In this document: positions 1 to 12,131 of the stretch, piece by piece
How the letters are laid out: the number at the start of each line of letters is the position of its first letter
How positions within the stretch are numbered: position 1 is the stretch's first letter
NCBI GenBank assembly: GCA_036877525.1
Contig: JAZGTH010000068.1
Coordinates: 1,606,501-1,670,500 of the forward strand
DNA: 64,000 nucleotides
Direction: 5' to 3'
Origin: Chromobotia macracanthus
Lineage: Eukaryota > Chordata > Actinopteri > Cypriniformes > Botiidae
Notes under the pieces: model-generated
What the model was told of the DNA's origin: nothing
The model's input: the letters and a program-made list of their open reading frames with translations, nothing else
Databases searched by the model: none
Program-made: the position numbers and the translations under genes

Positions 1-429
1 ACGAATATACAAAGGCGCTAGACCATGTAAGGCTTTATAAGTAATTAATAGTATTTTAAAATGAATGCAATACTTTACAGGTAGCCAGCCCTCCCCCCCC
101 CATTTTCTACTTCAACTTCTTTAGTGTAACTGGTGCGACAACTTAGACGTGAATAATAATCTTAGAGAATTTATGTTTAGCATTGGCCAGCACTTTCAAT
201 TTTGATCTATGTCAGATGCTCTGGCTCCTGGTATACATTCAATACATTCAACAATAATGGCTGGTGCCTCTATTTCCACGTTCTGTAAAATAGAATCGCC
301 AATAACCAGGGCGCTTGATACCAGCGTCTCAGCAGGTGAGTTGCTGAGTGGGGAGAACCGGTAAGACAGTATAACAGGAGCGGGAGAGAGGCGCTGCTTT
401 TCATTATAACTATGCCGCCTTACTGTCAC
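1..429. other. No gene seen
   Basis: AT-rich sequence with a short C-run near 92-100. Open frames here are short and unrelated to any family I recognise. It leads directly into the dispersed repeat that starts near 430. Confidence 0.5.
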
Positions 430-2600
430 CCAGCTGCCCTGCCGCATTTAGCAATTTAGCATGATGTTAGCATGTTTTAGGATGAAATTATATGATGCTA
501 ACATGATTTATGCTAGCATGACATAGCACAATGTTAGCATAACTTAGCATGATGGCAGCATAACCTAGCATGATGTTAGCATGATATATATACTAAAATA
601 TGGGTTATTCATGATGTTAGGAGGTTTCTAGGGTGATATAAATGGTTGTTAGGGTGTGGTCAGAAAGTTGCCAACACCTAAAGCCCACTGACAGCCGGAG
701 TAAAATAAGCTCACCCACATGTCTCTACAGTGTTCTAATGCTGAGATATGGCTTATTTATTTTATTATATGGTTGCTACAGTAAATGGTTGCAAGGGTGT
801 AGCTAGACTGTTAACAGGGTAAAACCAATAGATAGATAGATGTGTGTGAATCAAAAGAGCCAACTCCCATGTCTCTATGATGTTCTGGTGCTGAAATAAA
901 GCTAATTCATGTTGGTTGCTAGGGTGCTCTAAATGCTTGCTAGGGCATGGCTGGGCAGTTTCTATGGTATTTTTTTAAAACTACTTCTGAGTCAAAAAAG
1001 CCACCCACTTGTTCTAAAGCCTCTCACCATTTTCAAAGTCAATAGGGTGGTTGCTAGGGTGCTGTAACTGGTTGCTGGGGCATGGCTATGAAGTTCAAAT
1101 GTCACCATTTGTTGCTGATTACTAAGCTGAGCGATATGAGCCCACCCCCAAGTCTCTATGACATTCTCATGCACAACTATAACGTCATAAAATTCAGCCC
1201 AATGTTAAGTCTATAGAATTTTTCACCCACTTTTTTGTACGGCCTAAAACATGGTACACCCGAACACTTAAAAAAGTCATAGCACACCTCTCCACAATAA
1301 GCTGGTCGATTTGCCACCTCATTCATGGGTCTACGACAGACCATGAGGGACAAAGAAGGAAGAAGTAGATAGGTACATTTTCTGAGGTAAAGGTGAGTGG
1401 TGCTTGCTGTGACTAAACTCAGGAATATTTAAACAACGTTAGCACAATATAGCATGATATTATCATGATGTTAGTATGTTTTAGAATGAAATTGCATGAT
1501 GCTAACATGACTTAGCATGATGTTAGCATGACTTAGTATGATGCTGACATGACTTAACATGATGTTAGCGTGACTTAGCACAAAATGCTAGCATGACTTA
1601 ATCATGTTAACATCATGCTAAGCATGATAGATATACTAAAATATATATATGGCTTATTCATGATGTTAGGAGGTTGGTAGGGTGATCTTAATGGTTGCTA
1701 GGGTGTGGTCAGGAAGTTGTCAGGGCAATACCTAAAGCCTATTGACAGCCCGAGTAAAATAAGCCAACTTGTATATCTTTACAGTGTTCTAATGCTGAGA
1801 TATGGCTTATTCATTTTATTATATGGTTGCTAGTATACAGTAAATGGTTGCTAGGGTTGTAGCAAGATTAACAGGGTAAAACCAATAGACAGATGTGTGT
1901 TTGAATCAAAAGAGACAATTCTTATGTCTCTATGATGTTGTGGTTCTGAGATATAGCTAATTCATGTTGGTTGCTAGGGCATGGCTGGACAGTTTCTATG
2001 GTAATAATTAAAGACTACTTGCCAGTCTGAGCCAAAGGAGGCCACCCACTTGTCTCTTCGATGTTCTAGTGCCTCTCACCTTTTTAAATGGAAGTCAATA
2101 GGGTGGTTGCTAGGGTAATGTATCTGGTTGCTTGGGCGTGGCTATGAGGTTGAAACATTACCATGTGTTGCTGCTTACTAAGCCAAGTGATATGAGCCTA
2201 TCCCCAAGTCTCTACGACATTCTGATGCGGAGCTATGACATAACAAAGATCTTCCCAATGTTACATCTATGGGATTTTTTTGAATGGAAGTCAATGGGAT
2301 GTTTGCTATGGTACTGTAACTGGTTGTTAGGGCATGGCTATAAAGTTAAAACTTTATCATGTGTTGCTGCTTACTAAGCTGAGCAATATGAGCTATCCCC
2401 CATATCTCTACGACATTCTGATGTGGAGCTATTACGTCACAAATTCAGCCCAATGTTAAATTTTTCTGCCACTTTTTAGTGCACCATAAAACATTGTACA
2501 CCTGACCACTTATAAATATCATAGCACACCTCTCCTCAATAAGTTGGTCATTTGACAGCTCATTCATTCGTCTATGACAAACCGTGCGGGACGTGTTATG
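430..2600. repeat. Dispersed fish repeat, present as a ~1.05 kb tandem duplication
   Basis: The block has two parts that recur together. One is a run of short units of the form 'gatgttagcatgacttagca' (about 460-580 and 1440-1640). The other is a longer part rich in 'ggttgctagggtg' and 'agtcaatagggtggttgct'. The same order of landmarks appears at about 600-1250 and again at about 1650-2330. For example, 'tgctgagatatggctta' occurs near 738 and near 1793. The second copy contains a further internal repeat (about 2090-2330 and 2280-2460). The same family occurs in opposite orientation at 26,010-26,880 and in scraps at 29,440-29,840, 41,825-41,865 and 46,770-46,835. It has no coding capacity. Confidence 0.75.
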
Positions 2601-3121
2601 TACAGAAGTTTTGTCCAGAAAAAGAATGCAGGAGAGTAATAGTGATACTTTGCTTCACAAGCACCACTAATTATAGCATTTAAAGTGTTGTGTTCAAGTG
2701 CTGGGAGAAAACAAAGTGTAATAGAGTTGGAGGAAGATAGATTGAGGTGACAGAGAGAAAATTCTTTGGAATAGATGAAGTCTATGGAATCTATTAGTTA
2801 AGTGTATTGTAATTTAATAGCTGAAATGATACACAACAGTCATTCCTTAGAATTGCTTTGGGTCTTGAGGGAAAATAATTATGTACATAATAGACTTATG
2901 GACATAATAGACTGTAATGCTGTAATGTTTTTACTGAAAGGGAGACACAAGTGAAGTCCAGAAAATTAAAAATGACAGTTGATTTGGAGGTGAGCAAGAA
3001 ATGTTTTTTGTCATGTTAGTCTTGAGCTTTGTATGTATACTATCATCTTTATGATGGTTGGTGAAGGTCCACCTCAAACATAACATGATCTGCTTGATTG
3101 CTGGCCTAAAGAGCAATGATG
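2601..3121. other. Spacer between repeat and transposase relic
   Basis: AT-rich, no supported open frame. It may belong to the 5' untranslated part of the downstream hAT-like relic, but nothing proves this. Confidence 0.4.
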
Positions 3122-4500
3122 TGTGTGGAAGGAAAGAAACCCCTGGCTGTACATAAAGGATAGAAGCATAGGATGCAGCATATGCAAAGATGCTGAGACA
3201 TTGTTACTGTCTGAGTGGATCAATGGAACAATTAGAAGTAACAGCAAAAGACTTTGGCAAAGAAAATTTACAAACACAGGGAGAGTGCATTGCACCCGAG
3301 AGCTATTTAAATAGCTGACATGAAAAAGGTACTGCTTTCTAACAAAATAGAAATTAATGCCAACATAGTTCATGAAACAACAAACACTTTTAGGACAACA
3401 TACACAATTGCAGAAAAACGACTGTCATTTTACAAGATAACTCCACTGTTGAAGCTCCAAAAACTGAATGGTACTGCTGTGGGATTGGTTCACAGATCAG
3501 ATCATTCATGTACTGAGATAACTGAACACGTATCAAAAGAAGTAAGGAGAAAAGTTGTCACATATAAAAGGCATTAACTCCTGTTGGAGTATAATTGACA
3601 AGCGCACTGTATTTGGTCTTGCCTACTTAATAGTATTTGTAAGATGTGATGTCACTGGAGAAAGTTATGTTGAAAACATTTCTTTAGATTTAGTTCAAAA
3701 AATAAGGACAAAAAATAAAGTGATTACAAAGCTAAAACATATTTTTTACAGAGTGAAATCCATTTATTTCTCAGCACACTGGTTGAAGTTAGCAGTACAT
3801 GATTCACTTAAAACTATCTGGCTGCAGCCAGTTTGAAGTGTTTAACTACAAGCTATAGTTTGTTTCACCAGTCCCACAAAAATGCAAGATTGTCGCATGA
3901 AGCAGGAATTGATTGGAACCTTCAGATTCAGCAAACTGGCTCGGTCTTCGCCATTCGATGGATTGCTAGTAGTTTTAACACAGTAAAATCAATGTGGAAA
4001 AGTTTTCCTGCACTGGCAGAACATTTTATCAAGTGAAGAAACATTACACCAACATTAAAAGGCAAAATACAAACAGAATTTGAAACGCCTAACAAATGCA
4101 AGTTTTCTGTCTAATTTGACAGAAATGAAGGATGTTCTGTGGGAACTTCAGAGCCTCTCACTCAAGCTGCAGAAAGGTGAAACAACATTTGTTGACAGCA
4201 GCTGTCACATAGAGCATGCCATTGAAGTTCTTTAAGCACTAAAAGTCCACGGACGTAAATCTACTAGAAAGGCTGAACAAAGTATATCATCTGGCCAGTT
4301 TAAAGGTGTGGACATCACTGGTGGGAGAAAGGGGAAGATTAATTGGCCTCCATTTTTTTATAAAGCAGTAATTGACAACAATTTCAAATGAAGGCTGTAG
4401 ATCTGTGTTGTTTCCACGAGAGGGAGACACAGGATAAGAATTCATTTTAAGTCCTCATATGCCATCAGTGTTGAAATGCTTAGAACCTCATTTGAAGAAC
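3122..4500 (+). pseudogene. Decayed hAT-type transposase (KIAA1586/ZMYM-like family)
   Basis: Conceptual translation gives pieces in changing frames that line up in order with the hAT-derived KIAA1586-like proteins. First comes a Cys-containing N-terminal module ('WLYIKDRSIGCSICKDAE', about 3,145-3,200). A helical stretch follows (about 3,320-3,575, ending 'TEITEHVSKEVRRK'), then a later segment with 'FAIRWIASSFNTVKSMWKS' near 3,945-4,005. Stops and frame changes separate all of them, so no intact protein is possible. In autonomous hAT elements this protein cuts and rejoins transposon ends in the nucleus. The C-terminal dimerisation region is unrecognisable. No terminal inverted repeats or 8 bp target duplication were identified at the edges. 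The family assignment comes from remembered motif order, so it is moderately sure. Confidence 0.55.
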
Positions 4501-4695
4501 ATTAAAATATGTACATTTTCTGAGTTCTTTCATTAGTTTGATAATAAACATGTATGTGTCCAAGTACAAGAACATTTTGTTTATAAAGACAACATTATTT
4601 CTTGTAACCTCATAACACCTTACTGGAGAAGGTGGTTAAATCTTTTTCTTTATCTGTACTAACCTTTTACAAACAAGCTAACACTAAATTATTGT

Positions 4696-4731
4696 ACAAG
4701 TGTGCTGTAATATGCTTTACAGCACACTTGT
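4696..4731. repeat. Perfect 15 bp inverted repeat (hairpin)
   Basis: The arms 'acaagtgtgctgtaa' (4696-4710) and 'ttacagcacacttgt' (4717-4731) are exact reverse complements separated by 6 bases. 'tatcatgcagtg' and 'tatcatgcagta' follow as a short direct repeat. It could be the fused ends of a small inverted-repeat element. Confidence 0.7.
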
Positions 4732-6010
4732 ATCATGCAGTGTATCATGCAGTATTGTTATGCTAGAAGTTTAAATAAACTAAAATTTTGCAGAGTAGTG
4801 AAGTCTATATAAAAAGTAAATCTTTTCAGTCAGCAACATGATTTAAAATTATCCACTGCATTTTATGTCATGTTCACCAGAGTAACAAAGGTGTTTGTTG
4901 CTTAGAAGTACATAATGAAACTTATTTAATTTTATTTAATAAAACTGGTCAAAATGGTTACTCCACCACTACATAATAGATATTTTTTGTGCATGCAGTC
5001 AAAGGTCTCAAAGCGCTTGCACCCTTGCAGCTACATTTAGGGGTTCAAGCATGAAGTGCTGAAACTTAATTCATAATAGGAAAATAAAATTAGGTTTTAT
5101 TTTAGGTTTGGGTGGTTTCCTAACAACAAACCTACATTTTTCTGTGATTTTATTAAGAACAAAAATAAAATGTAAAAAGTAAAATGTGGTTGTGTAAATG
5201 AGGCAAAAAAATCAAAGAAACACTAGAATATTTATTTCTAAAACTATAAGTTCAAAATGGAGAAACTTCTGTGTTCTGACTGTTTTATGAACTAGGTTTT
5301 CCTCCATTACAGTTAGATCTGTTGTGTCTGGCAAGCATCTATAGCCTTTAGATTAAAGGAGTTTAGGAGTCCTTAAGATGATGATAAGCGTCAGTTGGTT
5401 CCACATCATAGTAAAGGGCTTGTACCCGCATGTGTGCTAAACAGTACCTTATTTGCAGAGGCAAAAGTTGTAAAGAGCTCTTCAAAATCTGCAAGACAAA
5501 AACACTCATGTAATGAGTAAACACAAGCACACAATCAAACAGCTGAAAGCTGGTTTTTATTAAATAAGTGCTATTTAGGGATTGGAAAAACCTACCTTCT
5601 TTTGGTAAGAATCTAGGTTTCAACATGCCTTCATCAGCTTCTCAAGCCTCTTTTTTCTCCTCTTCATTGTCTTCCTCATCTCCACCCTTGCCAGTATTGC
5701 CACCATTATCATCTTTATTATTATCCCCCTCCTTCTCCACCTTCTGCTTGACCTGTAGTGATGGAGGAGGTTTTTTCCCAGAAAAAGTTCCCAGACATTG
5801 GCATTAGATAATTATGTACTTGGTAAAGGTACAGTTCCACAACATTTGACCAATTCACTTTCCCAGTCATTTGTGATTAATAGATGGGTTTTTTGAGACT
5901 GTTGTAAAATCTCACTAAATTTTGAAGCCATTTGAGGATAGTTAAATTTTTATGACACTCTTTTTCACTTTGACTGTGGGAACCCCATAACATACAGTTG
6001 TACTGCAGAT
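4732..6010. other. Intergenic, with a weak minus-strand reading
   Basis: No gene can be supported. Near 4,980-5,060 there is a scrap of the 'ggttcaagcatgaagtgctg' repeat family that is also seen at 46,130-46,250. On the minus strand, 5,565-5,800 can be read as a Lys/Glu/Asp-rich peptide with a possible donor near 5,595. It is crossed by a stop and I cannot tie it to a protein. Confidence 0.4.
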
Positions 6011-6919
6011 CAGTAGTGTTGGGTACGAGTCCACCTTTGTCGCGTTCGAGTCGAGACCAAGTCCTTAACCAATCGAGTTCGAGTCCAATAAGGACCGAGT
6101 TGGACTTAAGTCTGAGTCCTTAACGGCAAAGTCCAAATCGAGTCCAGCCGAGTTTTACCAAATTTACCAAAATTCAAGTGCTGTATTTGTATCTGCCACA
6201 ATTTTGTATTGTAAGCTACTTATTAAGCTACTAATTATTGCAATTCAGAGCACATTACATGATTTAATAAAAATAATTACATTACAGGACATTTTAAATT
6301 CAAAACAACTACATTTACAGTCATTGCATTTCTGTGATGTCATGTTAATTTCCTTGCTAAAATAAAAAGGAAAAAAAAAACTATCATCAGGGTTTATGAT
6401 ATTTACCACATTAATCAGTGCATTTCCCATTTGACGTGAAATTCGAGACTGTGTTAACTATACGAATTCTGCTCTTTATTTTCTCATTCGTTCACGTTTA
6501 TTTACTGTCGTAACATGTCAGTAACTTTAAGTAGTCCTGCCCACTTAAAGGTACGCGGATATAAATGAAATAAAAAATAAATATAATAATATAATGAATA
6601 ATAAATATAATTTTAAAAAATCTGTTCTATGAACGATCGTCGCCATGATAGTCATATCGCCCCCCTTTTAGGTTGGTATTAAAGTTATTATGCAACTTAC
6701 CTTTCTTTTTTTTGTCAACATGTAGGTAGAAATTTGAAGTCGTGCCAGACACATCAGTAACAGTAGATATGCAAAATTTGCAGTCCGCAGAGTGCTTCTT
6801 TTTTACCGGATGTTTTTCAAATAAATTCTTTATGATTGTCATAAGCAAAACAATTTTTGCAGAATTATTTGAGGACATCTTCCTAACCCTGCGATTGCGT
6901 ATGGGGTACCATTTGTGCC

Positions 6920-8801
6920 AAAAATGTGTCGTCTGCTTATGTCGTCCTACCTGTGGTAAACTTGTTTTCTGTTTATGTCGCCCTGGCTTTTATCTTCATG
7001 ATTTCGACATAATATTCAAAGAATAAACGGTGTTTCTATACGAGGTAAGATAATGTCTGTTTAAATCGAGCCAGGTGATTATTTATTTGTATAATCATTT
7101 AACATCTTTTCTGATCAATAAAAGATTTAACTGATCACTATGTGGCTTGATTCAGCGCACTCATTCTACACGTTTTGTAATTTGTTTACAAATATTCTAT
7201 ACTTCCTCTTTTTTACTCCCCTTATGTAGCGTTTCCAGCTGTTTACAAACAATGTGTAACTTCTAATATCATCATTTAAAGAATATAATGCGTCATATAT
7301 GATTAACAACGATTTGAATGCTTGTCTCATTACCTGTACATTCCTACTTCAACACGTTACATAAAATGTATAAATTAGACTATAGCAGCATATTAAATAC
7401 AAAACGAATTTACTCACGTTTTGTATTTGTTTATTAAATGTAAAAATAAAAATAAATTAGTTACCTTCACAAGGAAACATTCACAAGTTTAATAAAATAG
7501 ACAGAGTCTAGTTGACACACTATATTAGCTATATATACAGCTATATCTCAGACTATGAAATGAAGTCAAAATCATCTTACAGTTTTCTTTTTTCTTTTAA
7601 TTTATTTCTTAATTCTGACTGTTGTTATACCTCTTGGGTAAACAACAAGCCTCATTTTGTAAATGTAAAAACATTTCAAGTACAAAAACTAAAACTGACA
7701 AGTTACATATACAACCTAAAAAGAAATGTTGCACATGAGATGAGTTCATGAAAAAAGTAATTCCCACATCATGCACTTATATTATGTGACAAAAAACATG
7801 CACAAGTTTGATAAAAGCACAATACAGCCATTTGTTTATAGAGTCAGATGTTGGGTGTGGTGTAGGTAAAAGTGGACAAGGCTTCTGTATAGGATGATAG
7901 AGCATCTCTTATGTTTTCAACAGCACTGAAATGTCCTCCTGATACAGCACTCCTGAAATACGGTAAATACAATTCAGACATCAAGAACAATTATGACAAA
8001 TGCAACATCAGCCTGTAACTTTTATAAAGAATCTTACTTCAGACTCAGGGTCGTACCTGGGGCAAAAATGCAGTATCATTTATAAAAAGGATTATCAGGA
8101 TTTTCTTGCATTCAGTTGTGATTTTAATGTACATATGTGTGATTCTGTAACAAATTAAACACAAATAAAGAAATACATATATTGATATATACATCCAGAC
8201 AAGTGTTTCCTAATATAAACAGTATTCAGTCTGAATACAACAGTAGCACAACTATTATTAAACAACACTGGGAGATGATTCGTTACACTGTCACAACAGG
8301 GCGTCACTCAAACATAAATGCTGCATGACAGCAATAACGATTATAATCTATATATAGCTGCTCGCTGCATATTAACAATCTTCTCAAAATACGCAAAGTA
8401 ATATCATGGCATGAGGTGCGTAAACATCTAACGATGAAGTAAAACAAAAAAACTGCATATATGTTTACAATATACAAATATGTGTATATATGTACAATAT
8501 ACAAATATATTTAGTGAATGGAGTTAATAACACAGGCAGCAACAACAGGGCTACTGTTAAGAGCTATCAACAAACGGCCAATTCTCTGCAAAAACAGAAC
8601 ATATATCGAGTTAATATTTACTTACTTGACATGTAAACACACAGTAGCCCAATAAAGCCTTGGAATTCAAACGAATGATGTATTCCTGGATTAATTACAG
8701 TGAAGCTGGCGAACTTCCCTGTCTATCTCCCATGTTGCAATTACGCTGTGATGCGCTGGTGACGCCGTGCAGTGTGATTGGTCAGGGTCATCCGGGACGT
8801 T
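6920..8801 (+). repeat. Left arm of the long inverted repeat
   Basis: Several segments are reverse-complement matches to the right arm. 6,925-7,200 pairs with about 11,450-11,740. 7,625-7,770 pairs with about 10,910-11,060. 8,505-8,801 pairs with about 10,611-10,885. Example: 'cagtgtgattggtcagggtc' at 8,769-8,788 matches 'gaccctgaccaatcacactg' at about 10,623-10,642. Divergence between arms is low (single substitutions and small indels), apart from the unpaired 0.7 kb. Confidence 0.8.
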
Positions 8802-8809
8802 TAGTTATA

Positions 8810-9245
8810 CCTGAGCCTTTTGTACGCTACGCCATCGCTCAAATAAACCTTTAAGGCTTTGATTGTTTAAAACACACACCACTTACAAAATACGACAATT
8901 TAGCATTAGATTGGCAAACAGGCAGATTAAACGCTGAAAAAACAAACGCCGACCTTTTCCTCCGCAGCTACCAACCTGTCGTCGCTCTTCTTCACTGCGG
9001 TTGGCAGACCAGCGTTTGGTATTTTACCGCCACCAACTGAACTGGAGTATGAACAGTATCTCCAAGTTGATAGATGCTGAGGAAAAGATGGATGCGTTTA
9101 TTTAGTCAAAAATCAATTTTGTCACGATGCACCATTCCTAAAATACAGCATAGAATTTGATAAGGAAAGTCAAAAAGAATGTTTATAATTTAATAAACGA
9201 TTTTTGTGATGGCTTAGTGTACAAAAGTCTCAGGTATAACGTCTC
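8810..9245. repeat. Short inverted pair flanking about 360 bp
   Basis: 'gttatacctgagccttttgt' at 8,811-8,830 is matched in reverse complement by 'acaaaagtctcaggtataac' at about 9,226-9,245. Weaker matching continues inward ('gccatcgc' versus 'gtgatggc'). DIRS elements are known to carry inverted terminal repeats, and the right member adjoins the DIRS-like reading. This may therefore be a DIRS end, but that is an inference. Confidence 0.5.
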
Positions 9246-10480
9246 CGGTTACTATCGTAAGCTTGGTTCCCTAAAAGACAGGAACGAGACATAATGCTTA
9301 AACATTGCGCACATTGCACGACAGAACATCTCGCCTTAATGACCCCCCTGAAACCGCCACACATGCAGGTCCCAAAACTCCAGGCTGGGATGCCATATTG
9401 AGCCATTGGCTTGAGAAAGCAGGTCTTTTCTCAGCGGAATCGGCCACGGGGTTCACCAGCATCTCCGTCAAATCAGGAAACCAAGGCTGGTGCGGCCAGT
9501 TCCGGGCGACCAGGGTCTCTAATGCTCTCTCCTCTCTGATTTAGCATAAAACCGTAGGCAACACCAACAACATTCAAAACACTTTCTCTTTGTCGCCCGC
9601 AGAGAAAACTGCTTTAGTGTTTTTAAAAGTTCCCCAGAGACGAAGCAGAGGGACAGAGATGCACCACTACGGCCTCCTCGATGGGGTGGAAACGCGCGTA
9701 ACTGCTGACCTCCGCCTCATCTACCTGAGAGAAGATAAGAGATCCTGAGGCGTGGACATGTGCCGACTGGGGAGCAGACAATGCCTTGATGAGCTCGCTG
9801 TGGACATCCGGCAGGAAAGGAGCAACTCAGCCAAACGCGGCCCGCTTGAAGATACTGTGAGTCCAACTTACTCCTGGCCGGCTCCTTTGGAGGGCCCCAC
9901 TCCAACTTGAGATCTTCCACGACTTTGGACAGGATCCTAATGAGTTTGTTTTGGAGCGCCGCCGACGGGTCGGTACACTCATTCTCTGACTGGATCTACA
10001 ACCAGTCTTTCTCAAAGGCAGCCAGAGACATACAATCCTCGTTGTCCTCCACTCCAAAGGAAATAGCACCTGCTGCCGACTCAGGAGAGTGGAGGCCCTC
10101 GTCCATAAAGGACTGGAGAGTGGGGAGACGGCAGAGAACACCAGCTCAAATCCGGGTTGTCACCGTCCTCACGTGGGGGAAGCTGCCCCAACTCACCACG
10201 TTTCTCCGGGTACGCAATACCCACACTGGAAGGTCCTCGCAGTGTGAACAATTGGACCCGGATAGCGCCGGCTCAGCATGGGCGAGGCCCAGGCAGGCGA
10301 TGCAGTGCTGGTGTCCAGCGGGTCGATGGGTCCAGCGCAGAGAGAACAATGCGATGCCATTGCTGCAACGCAGCGAGGAATCTTGCCAAGATCGTCAGTC
10401 AGCGTTGGTCACAACAGGCGATTCATTGGTCAATAAGTGTGAAGGAGAAAGATTCTGAGGTAATGTCATTATGCAGCGCA
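9241..10480 (-). pseudogene. Decayed, internally deleted DIRS-like retroelement
   Basis: Read on the minus strand, 10,349-10,146 encodes a Cys/His-containing N-terminal gag-like module with 'CIACLGLAHAEPAL' and 'CSHCEDLP'. About 9,920-9,740 encodes 'EDLKLEWGPPKEPARSKLD' and then, after a frame change, 'FLPDVHSELIKALSAP'. About 9,480-9,300 gives a tail ('LNMASQPGVWDLHVW') that resembles the end of the fish DIRS polymerase. These are features of fish DIRS-type (tyrosine recombinase) retroelements. Almost all of reverse transcriptase, RNase H, methyltransferase and recombinase is missing, so gag sits next to the end of pol. Stops and shifts are present throughout. The GC content is clearly higher than in the flanking fold-back arms, which supports a separate origin. 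The family call is from remembered motifs. Confidence 0.55.
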
Positions 10481-10610
10481 TTATATACTGCACGGGACAC
10501 AGTCAGTATTTGCATGCGACTTGCATATGCAAACAACATTGGCCAGTTTTTTAACTGCCGTTATTCAATAAGATTTCAGGAAATTCGGAGAAAGGGATTC
10601 CCCACAACGG

Positions 10611-12131
10611 AACATCCCGGATGACCCTGACCAATCACACTGCACGGCGTCAACAGCGCATCACAGCGTAATTGCAACATGGGAGATAGACGGGGAAATT
10701 CGCCAGCTTCACTGTAATTAATCCAGGAATACTTCATTCGTTTGAATTCCAAGGCTTTATTGGTCTACTGTGTGCTTACATGTCAAGTCGTTCTGTTTTT
10801 GCAGAGAATTGTCCATTTGCTGATAGCTCATAATAGTAACCCGTTATGCTGCATGTGTTATTAACTCCATTCACTAAATATATATGCAGTATTTGTGTAT
10901 GAATGTGAATGATGTAGGAATTACTGTTTTGCATGAACTCATCTCATGTGCAACATTTCTTTTTAGGTTGTATATGTAACATGTCAGTTTTAGTTTTTGT
11001 ACTATATTTTTACATTTACAAAATGAGGCATATTGTTGTTTACCCAAGAGGTATAACAACAGTCAGAATGAAGAAATAACAAACAGAAAAAGAAAACTGT
11101 AAGATGATTTTGACTTCATTTCACAGAGATACAGCTGTGTGTCATCTAGCCTCAGTCTATTTTTAATAACTTTGTGAATGTTTCCTTGTGAAGGTAAGTA
11201 GTTCAGTTTTTGTTTACATTTAATAAACAAATACAAAAAGAGTAAATTCGTTTTGTATTTAATATGCTGCTGTAGTCTAATTTATACATTTTATGTAACA
11301 AGAGTTAAGAAGAATGTACAGGTAATGAGACAAGCATTCAAATAGTTGTTAATCATATATGACGCATTATATTCTTTACATGATGATATTAAAAGTTACA
11401 CATTGTTTGTAAACAGCTGGAAACGCTACATAAGGGGTGTAAATAAAGAGGAAGTAGAGAATATTTGTAAACAAATTACAAAACGTGTAGAATGAGTGCG
11501 CTGAATCAAGCCACATAGTGATCAGTTAAATTTTTTATTGATCAGAAAAGATGTTAAATGATTTTACAAATAAATAATCACCTGGCTCAATTTAAACAGA
11601 CATTATCTTACCTCGTATAGAAACAGTTTATTCCTTGAATATTATGCCGAAATCATGAAGATGAAAGCCAGGGCGACATAAACAGGAAACAAGTTTACCA
11701 CAGGTAGGACGACATAAGCAGACGACATATACAGACGACACATTTTTGGCACAAATGGTACACTATATTAGGACCACATAAGCAGACGACATATTTTTGG
11801 CACTAATGTAACCCCATAATTGCGAGAGATGGGTGTGATGAGTGAAATGCGCGTTTGTTTACAGTCGCTTAAGGAGGTTATAGTGCTGCGTGCAGGTGAG
11901 GTGCCGAAAATGATTGCTCGCAGGCAGGGAGACATCTGTTCATTACTAATCTTAAATTTATGCTGTTAATTATTTATTCTTTAACGTTTGTTTTCGTGTT
12001 ACACTAGATGCGGACTTGACTGTACTCGGAAAATTTGTACAAGTCCAAAACGTCCAAGTCCGTGTCAAGTCCGAGTTAATTCAAAACTGGATTCGAGTTT
12101 GAGCCTGATTTCGAGTACCCCAACTCTAGTA
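10611..12131 (-). repeat. Right arm of the long inverted repeat
   Basis: Reverse complement of the left arm in blocks. The inner edge of homology lies at about 10,611, where 'catcccggatgaccctgacc' pairs with 'ggtcagggtcatccgggacg' of the left arm. Inward of this point the two sides are unrelated. Confidence 0.8.

Larger units (their letters stand above)
6011..12131. mobile_element. Large fold-back (long inverted repeat) DNA element with a retroelement in the loop
   Basis: The outer ends are inverted copies: 'agtgttgggtacgagtcc' at 6015-6032 and 'cgagtaccccaactct' at about 12111-12126. Each is followed inward by an array of 'gagtc/gactc' motifs (6028-6150; 11,995-12,120). Inside these, long blocks recur as reverse complements, so the left arm is about 6,011-8,801 and the right arm about 10,611-12,131. 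The left arm carries about 0.6 kb (6,170-6,920) and about 0.7 kb (7,780-8,480) with no partner in the right arm. No transposase is encoded. The ends look somewhat hAT-like, but I found no convincing target duplication, so superfamily and exact borders are open. Confidence 0.7.

Noticed and set aside
430..1640. A CRISPR-like array of regularly spaced short repeats
   Set aside because: The units are variable, adjacent without unique spacers, and belong to a dispersed eukaryotic repeat.
5568..5807. A Ser/Pro-rich plus-strand protein
   Set aside because: Low-complexity complement of the Lys/Glu-rich minus-strand reading. No splice or family support.
9907..10624. Overlapping plus-strand frames of 155 and 183 codons
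   Set aside because: They lie opposite the DIRS-like reading on the minus strand, in a GC-richer region where stops are rare. They show no family features.
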